Shown: positions 1 to 7,961 of the stretch, piece by piece
How the letters are laid out: every line of letters begins with the position of its first letter
Position numbering within the stretch: position 1 is the stretch's first letter
NCBI GenBank assembly: GCA_016926475.1
Contig: JAFGON010000029.1
Span: 1 to 42,244, forward strand
Length of the DNA: 42,244 nt
Reading direction: 5' to 3'
Source: a candidate division WOR-3 bacterium
Lineage (GTDB): Bacteria; SDB-A
The notes under the pieces: model-generated
The model's input: only the letters and a program-made list of their open reading frames with translations
Database searches by the model: none
Told to the model about the DNA's origin: nothing
Position numbers and translations under genes: made by a program

Positions 1-8
1 ATTTACGT

Positions 9-83
9 CGCGGGATGGAGCAGTGGTAGCTCGCTGGGCTCATAACCCAGAGGCCGAGGGTTCAAATCCCTCTCCCGCAACCA
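9..83 (+). tRNA. Initiator tRNA-fMet (CAT anticodon)
   Basis: The sequence folds as a full cloverleaf with an encoded CCA at 81-83. The acceptor strands are 9-15 and 73-79, and the first position is a C opposite A (C9/A79), which is the C1-A72 mismatch of bacterial initiator tRNA. The anticodon stem at 34-38 / 46-50 ends in three G-C pairs flanking the loop with CAT at 41-43, the second initiator hallmark. Elongator Met and Ile2 tRNAs lack both features. The iorB gene ends six bases downstream on the other strand, so its transcript probably runs antisense into this tRNA. The tRNA promoter lies outside the window. Confidence 0.96.
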
Positions 84-88
84 TTTTT

Positions 89-670
89 TTATCTGGAATT
101 TTTACCCATTTCAAACGCTTTTATGTTTTTATCGAAAGCCTTTTCAGGCAATCTCTCTCTTATCGCCTTCTCCCAGGAAACGCTTTTTATCTGGGGAATT
201 TTCGAGGAAATCGCGCCTATTAGAAAGACGTTCATCGTCCTCACATCGCCTATGCTTTTGACCGAATCCAGGGCGTCCACGAAAAGAACGTTTTTTTCGC
301 CGACAATAGACAACAGCCTTTCCTTTATATCCGGCGGGTATTCGAAATTTCCGACCGCTACGGGCAAAGGGTCGATTTTCATGTTGTTGACGGCCAAAAA
401 TCCACCGTCTTTAAGAAAATGGATTTGTCTGAGAGACTCGAGAAGTTCGAATGAAAGCAGAATATCAGCTTCACCGGATGTTATCACGGGAGACAAAACT
501 TTCTTCGCGAATTTTACAGATGACGTCACGCTTCCGCCTCTTTGAGACATGCCGTGAATTTCGCTTTTTTTGACGTCGTATCCCGAATGGATAGCCGCAA
601 GGGCGATTATATCAGCCGCGACGATTATACCTTGTCCGCCAACCCCCGCTATCATGATATTCTTATGCAT
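89..670 (-). CDS. iorB: Indolepyruvate:ferredoxin oxidoreductase, beta subunit
   Basis: This is the small subunit of the oxygen-sensitive enzyme that oxidatively decarboxylates aryl-pyruvates (from aromatic amino acids) to aryl-acetyl-CoA and reduces ferredoxin in the cytoplasm. The 193-residue protein has the N-terminal GxGGQG motif (residues 9-14) and the following alpha/beta region of the pyruvate:ferredoxin oxidoreductase gamma family, including a SEIHGMSQRGG stretch. Its ATG overlaps the end of iorA by 8 bases and has a GGAGG-type ribosome site inside the iorA 3' end, so the pair is translationally coupled. Length is normal for the family (about 190-200). Its 3' end converges on the initiator tRNA. 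Confidence 0.93.
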   Translation of the reverse strand: MHKNIMIAGVGGQGIIVAADIIALAAIHSGYDVKKSEIHGMSQRGGSVTSSVKFAKKVLSPVITSGEADILLSFELLESLRQIHFLKDGGFLAVNNMKIDPLPVAVGNFEYPPDIKERLLSIVGEKNVLFVDALDSVKSIGDVRTMNVFLIGAISSKIPQIKSVSWEKAIRERLPEKAFDKNIKAFEMGKNSR

Positions 671-2408
671 TGGCTCCTCCCTGGAATGTTATAGCTTTTG
701 TGGGGCACAAAGAAGCGCATAGACCGCACCCGACGCACAGAAAGGGATTTATGATTGATTTTCGGTTTTTGAATGAAATAGCCGGACATCCGAGTTCCAC
801 GCATATTTTGCAACCTATGCATTTTTCAGTGTTGACAGAATATACTTTTCCGTAAGAACGGTTTGGAACGAGAAAAATACATGGTCTTTTAGCGATTATG
901 ACAGAGATGCCGTCAAATGCGAGAGCTTTTTTGAAAGCTTCTTTGACAGAAGGAATATCATGCGGGTCAACTTTGTGAATATCCTTGACCCCGAGAGCTG
1001 AAACAACTGCGTAAATGTCTATAATTTCCTGATCTCCGTAATGAAGGGTCTTGCCTGTTCCCGGGTGACCCTGGTGACCTGTCATAGCTGTGGTTGAATT
1101 GTCGAGGATCACCACTATACCTTTGCTCCTGTTGTAGACCATGTTGGCCAAACCCGTCAAACCACTGTGGAAAAACGTCGAATCACCTATGACCGCGACA
1201 ATTTTTTTACTTAGCTCTCCAACCTCGGCTTTTTCAATTCCATGGGCGTTTGTTATGGATGCCCCCATACATACTGTCGTGTCGAGGGCGTTGAGAGGAG
1301 GGAACGCTCCAAGGGTATAGCATCCTATGTCGCCTGTGGCGGGGAGTTTCAATTTTGATAAAGCGTAGAAAATTCCGGTGTGTGGACAACCGGGACAGAG
1401 AGCCGGTGGGCGGGGGGGAAGTCCTTTTACCGGGACTTTTAGGGCTGTGTCTTTTTTTAAAGCGATAGCTATCTTTTCCTGGTCGAGTTCGTCTACTTGT
1501 GGGAAAACGTCCTTGCCGATTACTTTTATACCGGCTGTTTTGAGCTCGTTTTCGATGAAAGGATCATTTTCTTCGACCACATAGACCTTTTTGTAATTTT
1601 TTGTCGTCTCTTTTATCGCTTCAAGGTTGAGGGGCCAGCTCAAGCCAATTTTAAAAAAATCCATTTCCGGAAGAGCTTCTTTGGCGTAGTAGAGAGAAAT
1701 TCCTGAAGCTATGACCAAAAAATTCGATTTTTTTGAAGGTTTTTTGTTTAATTTTGTCTTTTTGGCGAATTCGATTAATTTTTTTGTCCGCTCTTCGACG
1801 ACTGCATGCCTGACTTTTGCGTGAGCAGGGACTATAATTCTTTTTTTTATGTCTTTTAAATACTCAATATTAGCCCATTGCTTTTTATCAGATATTTTAA
1901 CTACTGTTTTTGAGTGACATACGCGCGTTGTCATTCTTAGCAGAACGGGCGTATCATACTTTTCGGACATTTCCATTCCTATTGCGACAAAATCTTTGGA
2001 TTCCTGGCTGTCGGACGGTTCAAGGCAGGGGATTTTTGCCGCTCTCGCGTAATGACGGTTGTCCTGTTCGTTTTGTGAAGAGTGCATTCCCGGATCATCA
2101 GCCGATACGACAATAAACCCTCCCGTAGCACCTATGTAACTCATAGAAAACAGTGGATCTGCGGCTACGTTGAGACCGACGTGTTTCATTGCGCAGATCG
2201 CCCTCGCTCCAGCCATTGAAGCTCCGGCGGCTACTTCGAGAGCGACCTTCTCGTTTACCGACCACTCTTTGTAGATTTCGCCGTATTGGGCGATATTTTC
2301 TAAAATTTCGGTTGAAGGAGTGCCGGGATACGCTGCGGCAACTTTGACATCTGCCTCGAAAGCGCCTCTTGCGACCGCTTCGTTTCCTGAAAGAAGAGCT
2401 TTTTCCAT
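663..2408 (-). CDS. iorA: Indolepyruvate:ferredoxin oxidoreductase, alpha subunit
   Basis: Large, thiamine-diphosphate-binding subunit of the aryl-pyruvate oxidoreductase, acting with IorB. The N-terminal PYR-type domain begins with a GNEAVARGA stretch and has the YPGTPSTE motif. The TPP domain carries GDIGCYTLGAFPP and VIGDSTFFHSG with a downstream LDNSTTAMTG. The C-terminus holds two 4Fe-4S ferredoxin motifs: C530, C533, C536, C541 with the CX2CX2CX4CP spacing typical of IorA, and C558, C561, C564, C568. The protein is 581 residues, slightly short for the family (about 600-640). I chose ATG 2408 because GAGG sits five bases upstream; a GTG two codons earlier is possible. A predicted promoter lies immediately upstream. 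Confidence 0.94.
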   Translation of the reverse strand: MEKALLSGNEAVARGAFEADVKVAAAYPGTPSTEILENIAQYGEIYKEWSVNEKVALEVAAGASMAGARAICAMKHVGLNVAADPLFSMSYIGATGGFIVVSADDPGMHSSQNEQDNRHYARAAKIPCLEPSDSQESKDFVAIGMEMSEKYDTPVLLRMTTRVCHSKTVVKISDKKQWANIEYLKDIKKRIIVPAHAKVRHAVVEERTKKLIEFAKKTKLNKKPSKKSNFLVIASGISLYYAKEALPEMDFFKIGLSWPLNLEAIKETTKNYKKVYVVEENDPFIENELKTAGIKVIGKDVFPQVDELDQEKIAIALKKDTALKVPVKGLPPRPPALCPGCPHTGIFYALSKLKLPATGDIGCYTLGAFPPLNALDTTVCMGASITNAHGIEKAEVGELSKKIVAVIGDSTFFHSGLTGLANMVYNRSKGIVVILDNSTTAMTGHQGHPGTGKTLHYGDQEIIDIYAVVSALGVKDIHKVDPHDIPSVKEAFKKALAFDGISVIIAKRPCIFLVPNRSYGKVYSVNTEKCIGCKICVELGCPAISFKNRKSIINPFLCVGCGLCASLCPTKAITFQGGANA

Positions 2409-2430
2409 CTTCACCTCACCAGATTAGAAT

Positions 2431-2459
2431 TTTCTAAAAACTAACATGGAACAGGTCAA
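2431..2459 (-). promoter_or_regulatory. Predicted sigma70-type promoter of iorAB
   Basis: On the minus strand, TTGACC (plus coordinates 2454-2459) is separated by exactly 17 bases from TAGAAA (2431-2436). It would start transcription near 2424, leaving a leader of about 16 bases before the iorA ATG. The call rests on consensus match and position only. Confidence 0.45.
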
Positions 2460-2523
2460 AAGGTCGAGAAAAATTTCATTCGGAGCGTTTTTTTATACAA
2501 AAAAAAGTTGCTTTTTTATCCGA

Positions 2524-2529
2524 TATAAT
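2524..2529 (+). promoter_or_regulatory. Perfect TATAAT -10 element upstream of the PorV/PorQ-family gene
   Basis: TATAAT lies 40 bases before the ATG at 2569. No good -35 hexamer is seen at normal spacing; the region upstream is an A/T tract, which could act as an UP-like element. The call is tentative. Confidence 0.35.
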
Positions 2530-2568
2530 GTAGTTAGAATGAGAATTCCAGCAATTTTGGAGGATTGT

Positions 2569-3486
2569 ATGAAGACTTTATTTTTTTCAGCTTTTTCGGC
2601 GATTTTTTTATCAGCTTCTGTTTTTGCCACAGAGCCATATTCAGGAGCGGGAACAAGCGGATTTAGCTTTCTAAAAATCACCGGTTCGGCAAAATCAGTG
2701 GCGATGTCGAGGACGGGTGTGGCGGGAGATGAATCCTATGGAATAAACCCAGCCTCGTTTTCAGGATCTGAGAAGTTTTTAAGCACATCATACTGTTACT
2801 TGATGCTCTCAACTCACACCGGTTCTTTATCTTATACCCAACCCCATTCCTTTGGTAATCTGTCCGGTTCAATGGACTATCTTTCTTCTCCAGGCATAGA
2901 AAAAACCGACCAGCAGGGAAACGTCCTGGGAGAGTTTTCCTACTCAATAATCATGCCCGGACTTGTTCTTGCGAAGGATATAAACCCGAATTTCAGCGCG
3001 GGTTTAGGCGCGAAATTTCTCTACAGTTCGGTTGATGAATACAACGCGGCGGTGTTTTCATTCAGCGCGGGAGGAATCTACAGATTTCCGGAAATCAATG
3101 GTTTTTCAATAGGCGCTTGTGTTGAAAACATAGGCCTGACGATTAAAGCTTACGACGAAGAAAAAGACCCACTGCCGCTGAAGTTCACGGGCGGAGTGTC
3201 TTTTGCACGTGATTTTTACGCACTCAACGCGGACTTTTCAAAGGCCTCCGACGCCAGATTTATTTTTGCCTTTGGCGGGGAAATCAAACCCTACAAAATG
3301 ATAGCTCTCAGAGCCGGTTATTCGACAAAAGGGACCGAATACAAGACAGGCGATTCAAACGACCTGATGTCCGGTATGAGTTTCGGAGCCGGATTCTTCC
3401 TTCAGAAGATTTCGCTGGATTATTCTTTTGTCCCGATGAAAGACCTCGGATACAGCCACAAAATAGGACTTAATTTTAACTTGTAA
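2569..3486 (+). CDS. PorV/PorQ (UPF0164)-family outer-membrane beta-barrel protein
   Basis: A 305-residue exported protein with a clear signal peptide (residues 1 to about 20, ending SVFATEP). The start of the mature part, GFSFLKITGSAKSVAMSRTG followed by an NPAS motif, matches the FLK...SAR..A(L/M)G...NPA signature of PorQ/PorV-like barrels. The rest is alternating glycine/aromatic-rich strands ending in the aromatic/hydrophobic C-terminus (FNL) expected for an outer-membrane barrel. I chose ATG 2569 because TTGGAGGA sits just upstream; an in-frame start 41 codons earlier would put basic, non-signal sequence before the signal peptide. Substrate and partner are unknown. A second family member is found at 26733. 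Confidence 0.78.
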   Translation: MKTLFFSAFSAIFLSASVFATEPYSGAGTSGFSFLKITGSAKSVAMSRTGVAGDESYGINPASFSGSEKFLSTSYCYLMLSTHTGSLSYTQPHSFGNLSGSMDYLSSPGIEKTDQQGNVLGEFSYSIIMPGLVLAKDINPNFSAGLGAKFLYSSVDEYNAAVFSFSAGGIYRFPEINGFSIGACVENIGLTIKAYDEEKDPLPLKFTGGVSFARDFYALNADFSKASDARFIFAFGGEIKPYKMIALRAGYSTKGTEYKTGDSNDLMSGMSFGAGFFLQKISLDYSFVPMKDLGYSHKIGLNFNL

Positions 3487-3508
3487 TGCAAATTCAAGGA
3501 GGAAATGC

Positions 3509-6500
3509 ATGCCAGATAAGAAAAAAATGAAAAAGAAGACCGGAAAACTAGTCTATTTTTTCGGCAAAGGCAAAGCTGACGGAAATGCAAAAATGAAAGA
3601 TTATCTTGGAGGCAAGGGCGCGAATTTAGCCGAGATGACCAACATCGGTCTCCCCGTTCCTCCTGGTTTCACCGTATCGGCGATTGTCTGCCAACTCTAC
3701 TACAATGGCGGGAAAAAATGGCCTGCCGGACTGTCGCAGGAAATCGAAGACAATTTGAAAAAACTCGAAAAGGTAACGGGAAAAAAATTTGGAGACCACA
3801 TAAATCCCTTACTCGTGTCGGTGAGGTCAGGCGCCGCCGTCTCCATGCCGGGGATGATGGACACTGTGCTAAACATAGGTCTCAACGAAGACACTTTGTC
3901 TGCTATTGCGAGCTTGACAGACAACCCGAGGTTTGCATGGGATTCCTACAGGCGGTTTATCCAGATGTTCGGAGATGTCGTGATGGGGGTACCTCATTCG
4001 TCTTTTGAAGACGAACTAAAAAGGGTGAAAGCTCAATACGGCAAAAAGCAGGACATTGAACTGACGTCTGAGGAGCTCAAGGAAGTCGTCCATGGATTCA
4101 AAGAAATTTACAAGAAGTTCACCAAAGAGGATTTCCCCAAAAACCCCAAGGATCAGCTCTACAAAGCAATAGACGCGGTGCTCGAATCCTGGAACAACGA
4201 AAGAGCTTTGAAATACAGAGAAATTCACGATATAAAGAATCTTCTCGGAACAGGCGTCAACGTTCAAGCAATGGTTTTCGGAAACATGGGAGAGTCTTCA
4301 GGAACCGGGGTGTGCTTCACGAGAGACGCCGGAACAGGGAAAAAAGAAATTCAAGGAGAATTCCTGATCAACGCCCAGGGGGAAGATGTCGTCGCGGGAA
4401 TAAGAACCCCTCTGCCGATAATAGAGCTGGAGAATATACTGCCTAAAAATTACGCCGAACTCGTAAAAATCTGCGATAGGCTCGAAAAGCACTACAGAGA
4501 CATGCAGGACCTTGAATTCACTATAGAACAGGGCAAACTCTTCATGCTCCAGACGAGAAACGGAAAAAGAAACGGAACTTCAGCCGTCAAAATAGCCAAA
4601 GAAATGGTCGAAGAAAAGCTCATTTCGAAAAAAGAAGCTATCATGAGAATAAACGCGGATTACATCGATCAGCTCCTGCATCCATCTTTCGCTGAAGAAG
4701 ACTTGAAAAAAGCCTCCCCTCTGACCAAGGGTTTGCCGGCTTCGCCTGGCGCGGCGGTCGGTCAGGTTGTTTTCACCGCCGCCGATGCTGTCAAGTGGGC
4801 GGAAGAGGGCAAAAAAGTGATACTGTGCAGAGTTGAGACCAGCCCTGAAGATGTCGCGGGAATGCACAAAGCGAACGGAATACTGACTTCAGTCGGAGGG
4901 ATGACGAGTCATGCCGCGGTCGTCGCGAGAGGATGGGGAAAATGCTGCGTCGTCGGAGCAGATGACGTCAACATAAATTATGCTGAAAAAAGCATGAAAA
5001 TTGCGGGAAAACTTTTCACCGAGGGAGACAACATTTCAATAGACGGTTCTACCGGGTATGTCTATGAAGGCGTTATCCCAACCAGATCGACGGAGATGTC
5101 TGACGATTTCAAGACCATAATGAAGTGGGCAGACGATATGAGAAGGTTGAAAATCCGAACCAATTCAGACTCCCCCCAGGACACTCGAAAAGCAGTTTCA
5201 CTGGGAGCCGAAGGCATTGGCCTTTGCAGGACAGAGCACATGTTTTTCGCGGAGGGAAGGATAAACGCTTTCAGAAGGCTGATTCTTTTCGCCTACGAAT
5301 CAAAACGCCTTGAAAAGTTGATAGGAAAAGCGGGGGAAAACGAACAGATAGAACTCAGAAAACAGCATGATTTTTCACTCACAGCATACAATAAAGCCCT
5401 CGACGAATTGCTCCCGTTTCAAAAAAACGACTTTGTTGGAATTTTTGAAGCGCTCGAAGGCAGACCGGCAACAATAAGGCTTTTAGACCCTCCTCTTCAT
5501 GAATTTTTGCCCAAAGAGATTAAGGACATGGAAGCCCTCGCTTCGGAGACAGGACTGTCGGTTGATAAAATCAGACAGATATCTGAAGACCTGCACGAAC
5601 AGAATCCGATGTTGGGACACAGGGGCTGCAGGCTTGGATTGACTTATCCTGAAATAACCAAGATGCAGGTAAGAGCGATAATTGAAGCGGCGATAGAGGT
5701 CAGAAAAGAGAAAGGCATCGAAACTCTTCCGGAAATTATGATACCGCTCGTGGGAGATTACAGGGAGTTGAAACTTTCAAGAGAAATAGCTCAGAAAGTT
5801 ATCGAAGACGTTTTCAAGGAAAAAGAAATCAAAGCCGGTTACGTAAAATATCTCATCGGAACCATGATAGAGGTTCCCAGAGCCGCTTTGACGGCTGATG
5901 AAATTGCAAGGTACGCCGATTTCTTCTCTTTCGGGACAAACGACCTGACACAAATGGGCGCCGGTTTTTCCAGAGACGACGCGGGTAAATTTCTCGGCGA
6001 TTACGTAGGGATGGGAATTTACGAAAAAGACCCTTTCCAGACTCTCGACAAAGTTGGCATCGGAAAGATGATAAAAATCGCTGTTTCTCTTGGAAGAGGG
6101 GAAAAGAAAGATCTTAAAATCGGAATATGCGGCGAGCATGGAGGAGATCCCGCTTCTATATATTTCTGCGATGAGGTCGGCATGAATTACGTCTCCTGTT
6201 CACCTCTCAGAGTTCCCATAGCCAGGCTTGCCGCGGCTCAGGCTGTAGAGGTCAATTCCGAGCATAAAGCAGCTCCGGTAAAAAAATCAGCCAAAACCGT
6301 CAAAAAGGTTTCAAAGAAGGTAAAACCAAAAACTCCGGTTAAGAAGACAATGGCCACTTCAAAAAAGAAGAGTTCTGTCAAAAAAACCGCTGAGAAAAAA
6401 ATCAAAAAAAGCCCTCCCAAAAAGAAAACAGTGAAAAAAGCTGAAGGGAAAAAAGCCAAAAAAATTGTCAGGGCTAAAATCTCGAAAAAAACCGTAAAAG

Positions 6501-6523
6501 GGGCTAAATCCAGAAAAAGATAG
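3509..6523 (+). CDS. ppdK: Pyruvate, phosphate dikinase with lysine-rich C-terminal tail
   Basis: Interconverts pyruvate, ATP and Pi with PEP, AMP and PPi; in anaerobes it serves PPi-linked glycolysis or gluconeogenesis. Domains in order: ATP-grasp nucleotide-binding domain (VYFFGKGKADGN, GGKGANLAEM, SVRSGAAVSMPGMMDT), phosphohistidine domain with catalytic His468 in GGMTSHAAVVARG, and PEP/pyruvate TIM barrel with GHRGCRLG, FGTNDLTQM, GICGEHGGDP and the acid/base Cys897 in YVSCSPLRVPIARLAAAQA. The core ends near residue 915, matching normal PPDKs. Residues 920-1004 are an in-frame extension with 36 Lys in 85 residues. AAGGAGG lies eight bases before ATG 3509. A strong terminator follows. Confidence 0.96.
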   Translation: MPDKKKMKKKTGKLVYFFGKGKADGNAKMKDYLGGKGANLAEMTNIGLPVPPGFTVSAIVCQLYYNGGKKWPAGLSQEIEDNLKKLEKVTGKKFGDHINPLLVSVRSGAAVSMPGMMDTVLNIGLNEDTLSAIASLTDNPRFAWDSYRRFIQMFGDVVMGVPHSSFEDELKRVKAQYGKKQDIELTSEELKEVVHGFKEIYKKFTKEDFPKNPKDQLYKAIDAVLESWNNERALKYREIHDIKNLLGTGVNVQAMVFGNMGESSGTGVCFTRDAGTGKKEIQGEFLINAQGEDVVAGIRTPLPIIELENILPKNYAELVKICDRLEKHYRDMQDLEFTIEQGKLFMLQTRNGKRNGTSAVKIAKEMVEEKLISKKEAIMRINADYIDQLLHPSFAEEDLKKASPLTKGLPASPGAAVGQVVFTAADAVKWAEEGKKVILCRVETSPEDVAGMHKANGILTSVGGMTSHAAVVARGWGKCCVVGADDVNINYAEKSMKIAGKLFTEGDNISIDGSTGYVYEGVIPTRSTEMSDDFKTIMKWADDMRRLKIRTNSDSPQDTRKAVSLGAEGIGLCRTEHMFFAEGRINAFRRLILFAYESKRLEKLIGKAGENEQIELRKQHDFSLTAYNKALDELLPFQKNDFVGIFEALEGRPATIRLLDPPLHEFLPKEIKDMEALASETGLSVDKIRQISEDLHEQNPMLGHRGCRLGLTYPEITKMQVRAIIEAAIEVRKEKGIETLPEIMIPLVGDYRELKLSREIAQKVIEDVFKEKEIKAGYVKYLIGTMIEVPRAALTADEIARYADFFSFGTNDLTQMGAGFSRDDAGKFLGDYVGMGIYEKDPFQTLDKVGIGKMIKIAVSLGRGEKKDLKIGICGEHGGDPASIYFCDEVGMNYVSCSPLRVPIARLAAAQAVEVNSEHKAAPVKKSAKTVKKVSKKVKPKTPVKKTMATSKKKSSVKKTAEKKIKKSPPKKKTVKKAEGKKAKKIVRAKISKKTVKGAKSRKR
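6266..6523 (+). other. Histone-H1-like lysine-rich tail encoded at the 3' end of ppdK
   Basis: The last 85 codons of ppdK encode 36 Lys and 3 Arg against only 2 Glu, with Ala, Pro, Ser, Thr and Val as nearly the only other residues, in repeats of the type (A/T/S)VKK and KKSxKK. This composition resembles bacterial histone-H1-like proteins and the KP/KA tails of some DNA-binding proteins. The reading frame is continuous from the PPDK core with no stop or frame change, so it is part of the same polypeptide. Its function is unknown; binding to nucleic acid or another polyanion is an inference. Confidence 0.85.
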
Positions 6524-6543
6524 AAAATTCTGTCATAAGACAT

Positions 6544-6566
6544 AGCCCCGCTTTTGCGGGGCTTTC
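6544..6566 (+). terminator. Rho-independent terminator after ppdK
   Basis: A perfect 8-bp inverted repeat, AGCCCCGC (6544-6551) and GCGGGGCT (6556-6563), encloses a TTTT loop and is followed by a short T-rich stretch. It sits 20 bases past the ppdK stop and 22 bases before the next start. It is the only strong intrinsic terminator I found in the window. Confidence 0.85.
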
Positions 6567-6587
6567 TTGTAAAAAGAGGGGTTTCCT

Positions 6588-7961
6588 TTGTATAAAAAAA
6601 CTGTTGCCTGTATAGGAGCCGGTTATGTAGGCGGGGTCACCATGTCTGTCATAGCTGAAAAATGCGAAGATTACAAAGTTTTGGTAACTGACATAGACAG
6701 GGAAAAAATCGCCAAGTGGAACACCGACGACCTGCCTATTTACGAGCCTGAGCTGCTCGAAACCGTAAAAAAGGCGAGAGGGAGAAATCTTTTTTTCATC
6801 AACGACGTCAAAAGCGCCATCAAAGAAGCCGACATCGTATTCGTATCGGTGAACACGCCTACCAAAAACTTTGGCGAAGGAGCGGGTAAGTGCGTTGACC
6901 TGCAGTTTTGGGAGAAGACAGCGAGGGACATTCTGAAGTATTCCGACAAAGGTAAGATTGTCGTTGAAAAGAGCACCCTTCCGGTCAAAACAGCTGAAGC
7001 CATGAAAAAAATACTACAATCCAACGAAAAGAAATTGAAGTTCGAAGTGATATCGAACCCTGAGTTTTTGGCAGAAGGAACTGCAATCCAGGATTTGGAA
7101 TTCCCGGACAGAATTTTAATCGGTTCGGAAGACTCTCCTGAAGCTTTGAAGGCGAGAGATGAAATAGCGGACATATACGAAAAATGGGTGCCGAAGGAAA
7201 AAATAATCAAAGGCAATATCTGGAGCTCAGAACTTTCAAAGCTCATCGCTAACGCTTTTTTGGCGCAGAGGATTTCATCTATCAATTCAATTACTCCTCT
7301 TTGCGAGGCAACTGGAGCGGATATATCAGAGATTTCAAAGGCCGTCGGGCTCGACACGAGAATCGGTTCGAAATTTCTGTCTCCCAGTGTCGGCTTCGGC
7401 GGTTCATGCTTTAAAAAGGACATTTTGAATCTCGTGTACATTTGCGAAAACTATTCTCTTCACGAGACGGCGAAATACTGGGAAAATGTCCTTTCGATAA
7501 ACGAATACCAGCAGGAGAGGTTTTTTCTCACCATGCTCAGGTCTATGTTCAACACAATGGCAGAAAAAAAAATCGCGGTTTTCGGCCTTGCTTTTAAAGC
7601 AAAGACCGACGACACGAGAGAATCTCCGGCAATTTTTATTGTCAAAAAACTTCTTGCCGAGACGGCTGATGTGTGGCTGACGGACCCCAAAGCTCTAAGA
7701 AACGCCAGATTAGCTTTCGGCAAAGACGCTGAAAAGATTCATCTCACCGATGACCCATACGAAGCCACCGAAGGAGCACACGCCATTGCGGTCATGACCG
7801 AATGGGGAGAGTTCAAGAATCTTGACTATTTTAAGATTTACAAAAATATGTCTCATCCGTCTTTTCTGTTCGACGGAAGAAATATTTTGGATGGGAAAAA
7901 AATCTACGACATCGGGTTCAACTTCTTTTCTTTGGGGAAAAAGCCGCTGATCAGAGATTGA
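6588..7961 (+). CDS. ugd: UDP-glucose 6-dehydrogenase, eukaryotic-type
   Basis: Oxidises UDP-glucose to UDP-glucuronate with 2 NAD+, supplying uronic-acid sugars for surface polysaccharide. The 457-residue protein has the Rossmann motif CIGAGYVGG at residues 8-16, VSVNTPTK, the EKSTLPV and NPEFLAEGTAI motifs, and catalytic Cys274 in GFGGSCFKKD. Several stretches (SSELSKL.ANAFLAQRISSIN, LCEATGAD, DPYEA..GAHA) are nearly identical to animal UGDH as I know it, and the length and cysteine position (human Cys276) also match that subfamily rather than the shorter bacterial enzymes. The start codon is TTG, preceded by AGAGGGG. Its 3' end overlaps the convergent synthetase gene by 11 bases. Confidence 0.93.
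   Translation: MYKKTVACIGAGYVGGVTMSVIAEKCEDYKVLVTDIDREKIAKWNTDDLPIYEPELLETVKKARGRNLFFINDVKSAIKEADIVFVSVNTPTKNFGEGAGKCVDLQFWEKTARDILKYSDKGKIVVEKSTLPVKTAEAMKKILQSNEKKLKFEVISNPEFLAEGTAIQDLEFPDRILIGSEDSPEALKARDEIADIYEKWVPKEKIIKGNIWSSELSKLIANAFLAQRISSINSITPLCEATGADISEISKAVGLDTRIGSKFLSPSVGFGGSCFKKDILNLVYICENYSLHETAKYWENVLSINEYQQERFFLTMLRSMFNTMAEKKIAVFGLAFKAKTDDTRESPAIFIVKKLLAETADVWLTDPKALRNARLAFGKDAEKIHLTDDPYEATEGAHAIAVMTEWGEFKNLDYFKIYKNMSHPSFLFDGRNILDGKKIYDIGFNFFSLGKKPLIRD

Noticed and set aside
1-90. tRNA gene as an integration site for a mobile element
   Set aside because: No integrase, direct repeat of the tRNA 3' end or foreign gene content is seen nearby.
2446-2568. N-terminal extension of the PorV/PorQ-family protein
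   Set aside because: It would put 41 basic and aromatic residues before a normal signal peptide and contains the promoter-like and ribosome-site sequences.
6266-6523. Lysine-rich tail of PPDK as a frameshift product or a separate fused small gene
   Set aside because: The frame is continuous with the core, codon composition is consistent, and no internal start with a ribosome site was seen.
6740-7441. Long open frame antisense to ugd
   Set aside because: It follows from codon bias of the real gene on the other strand; it shows no ribosome site, family motif or plausible protein composition.
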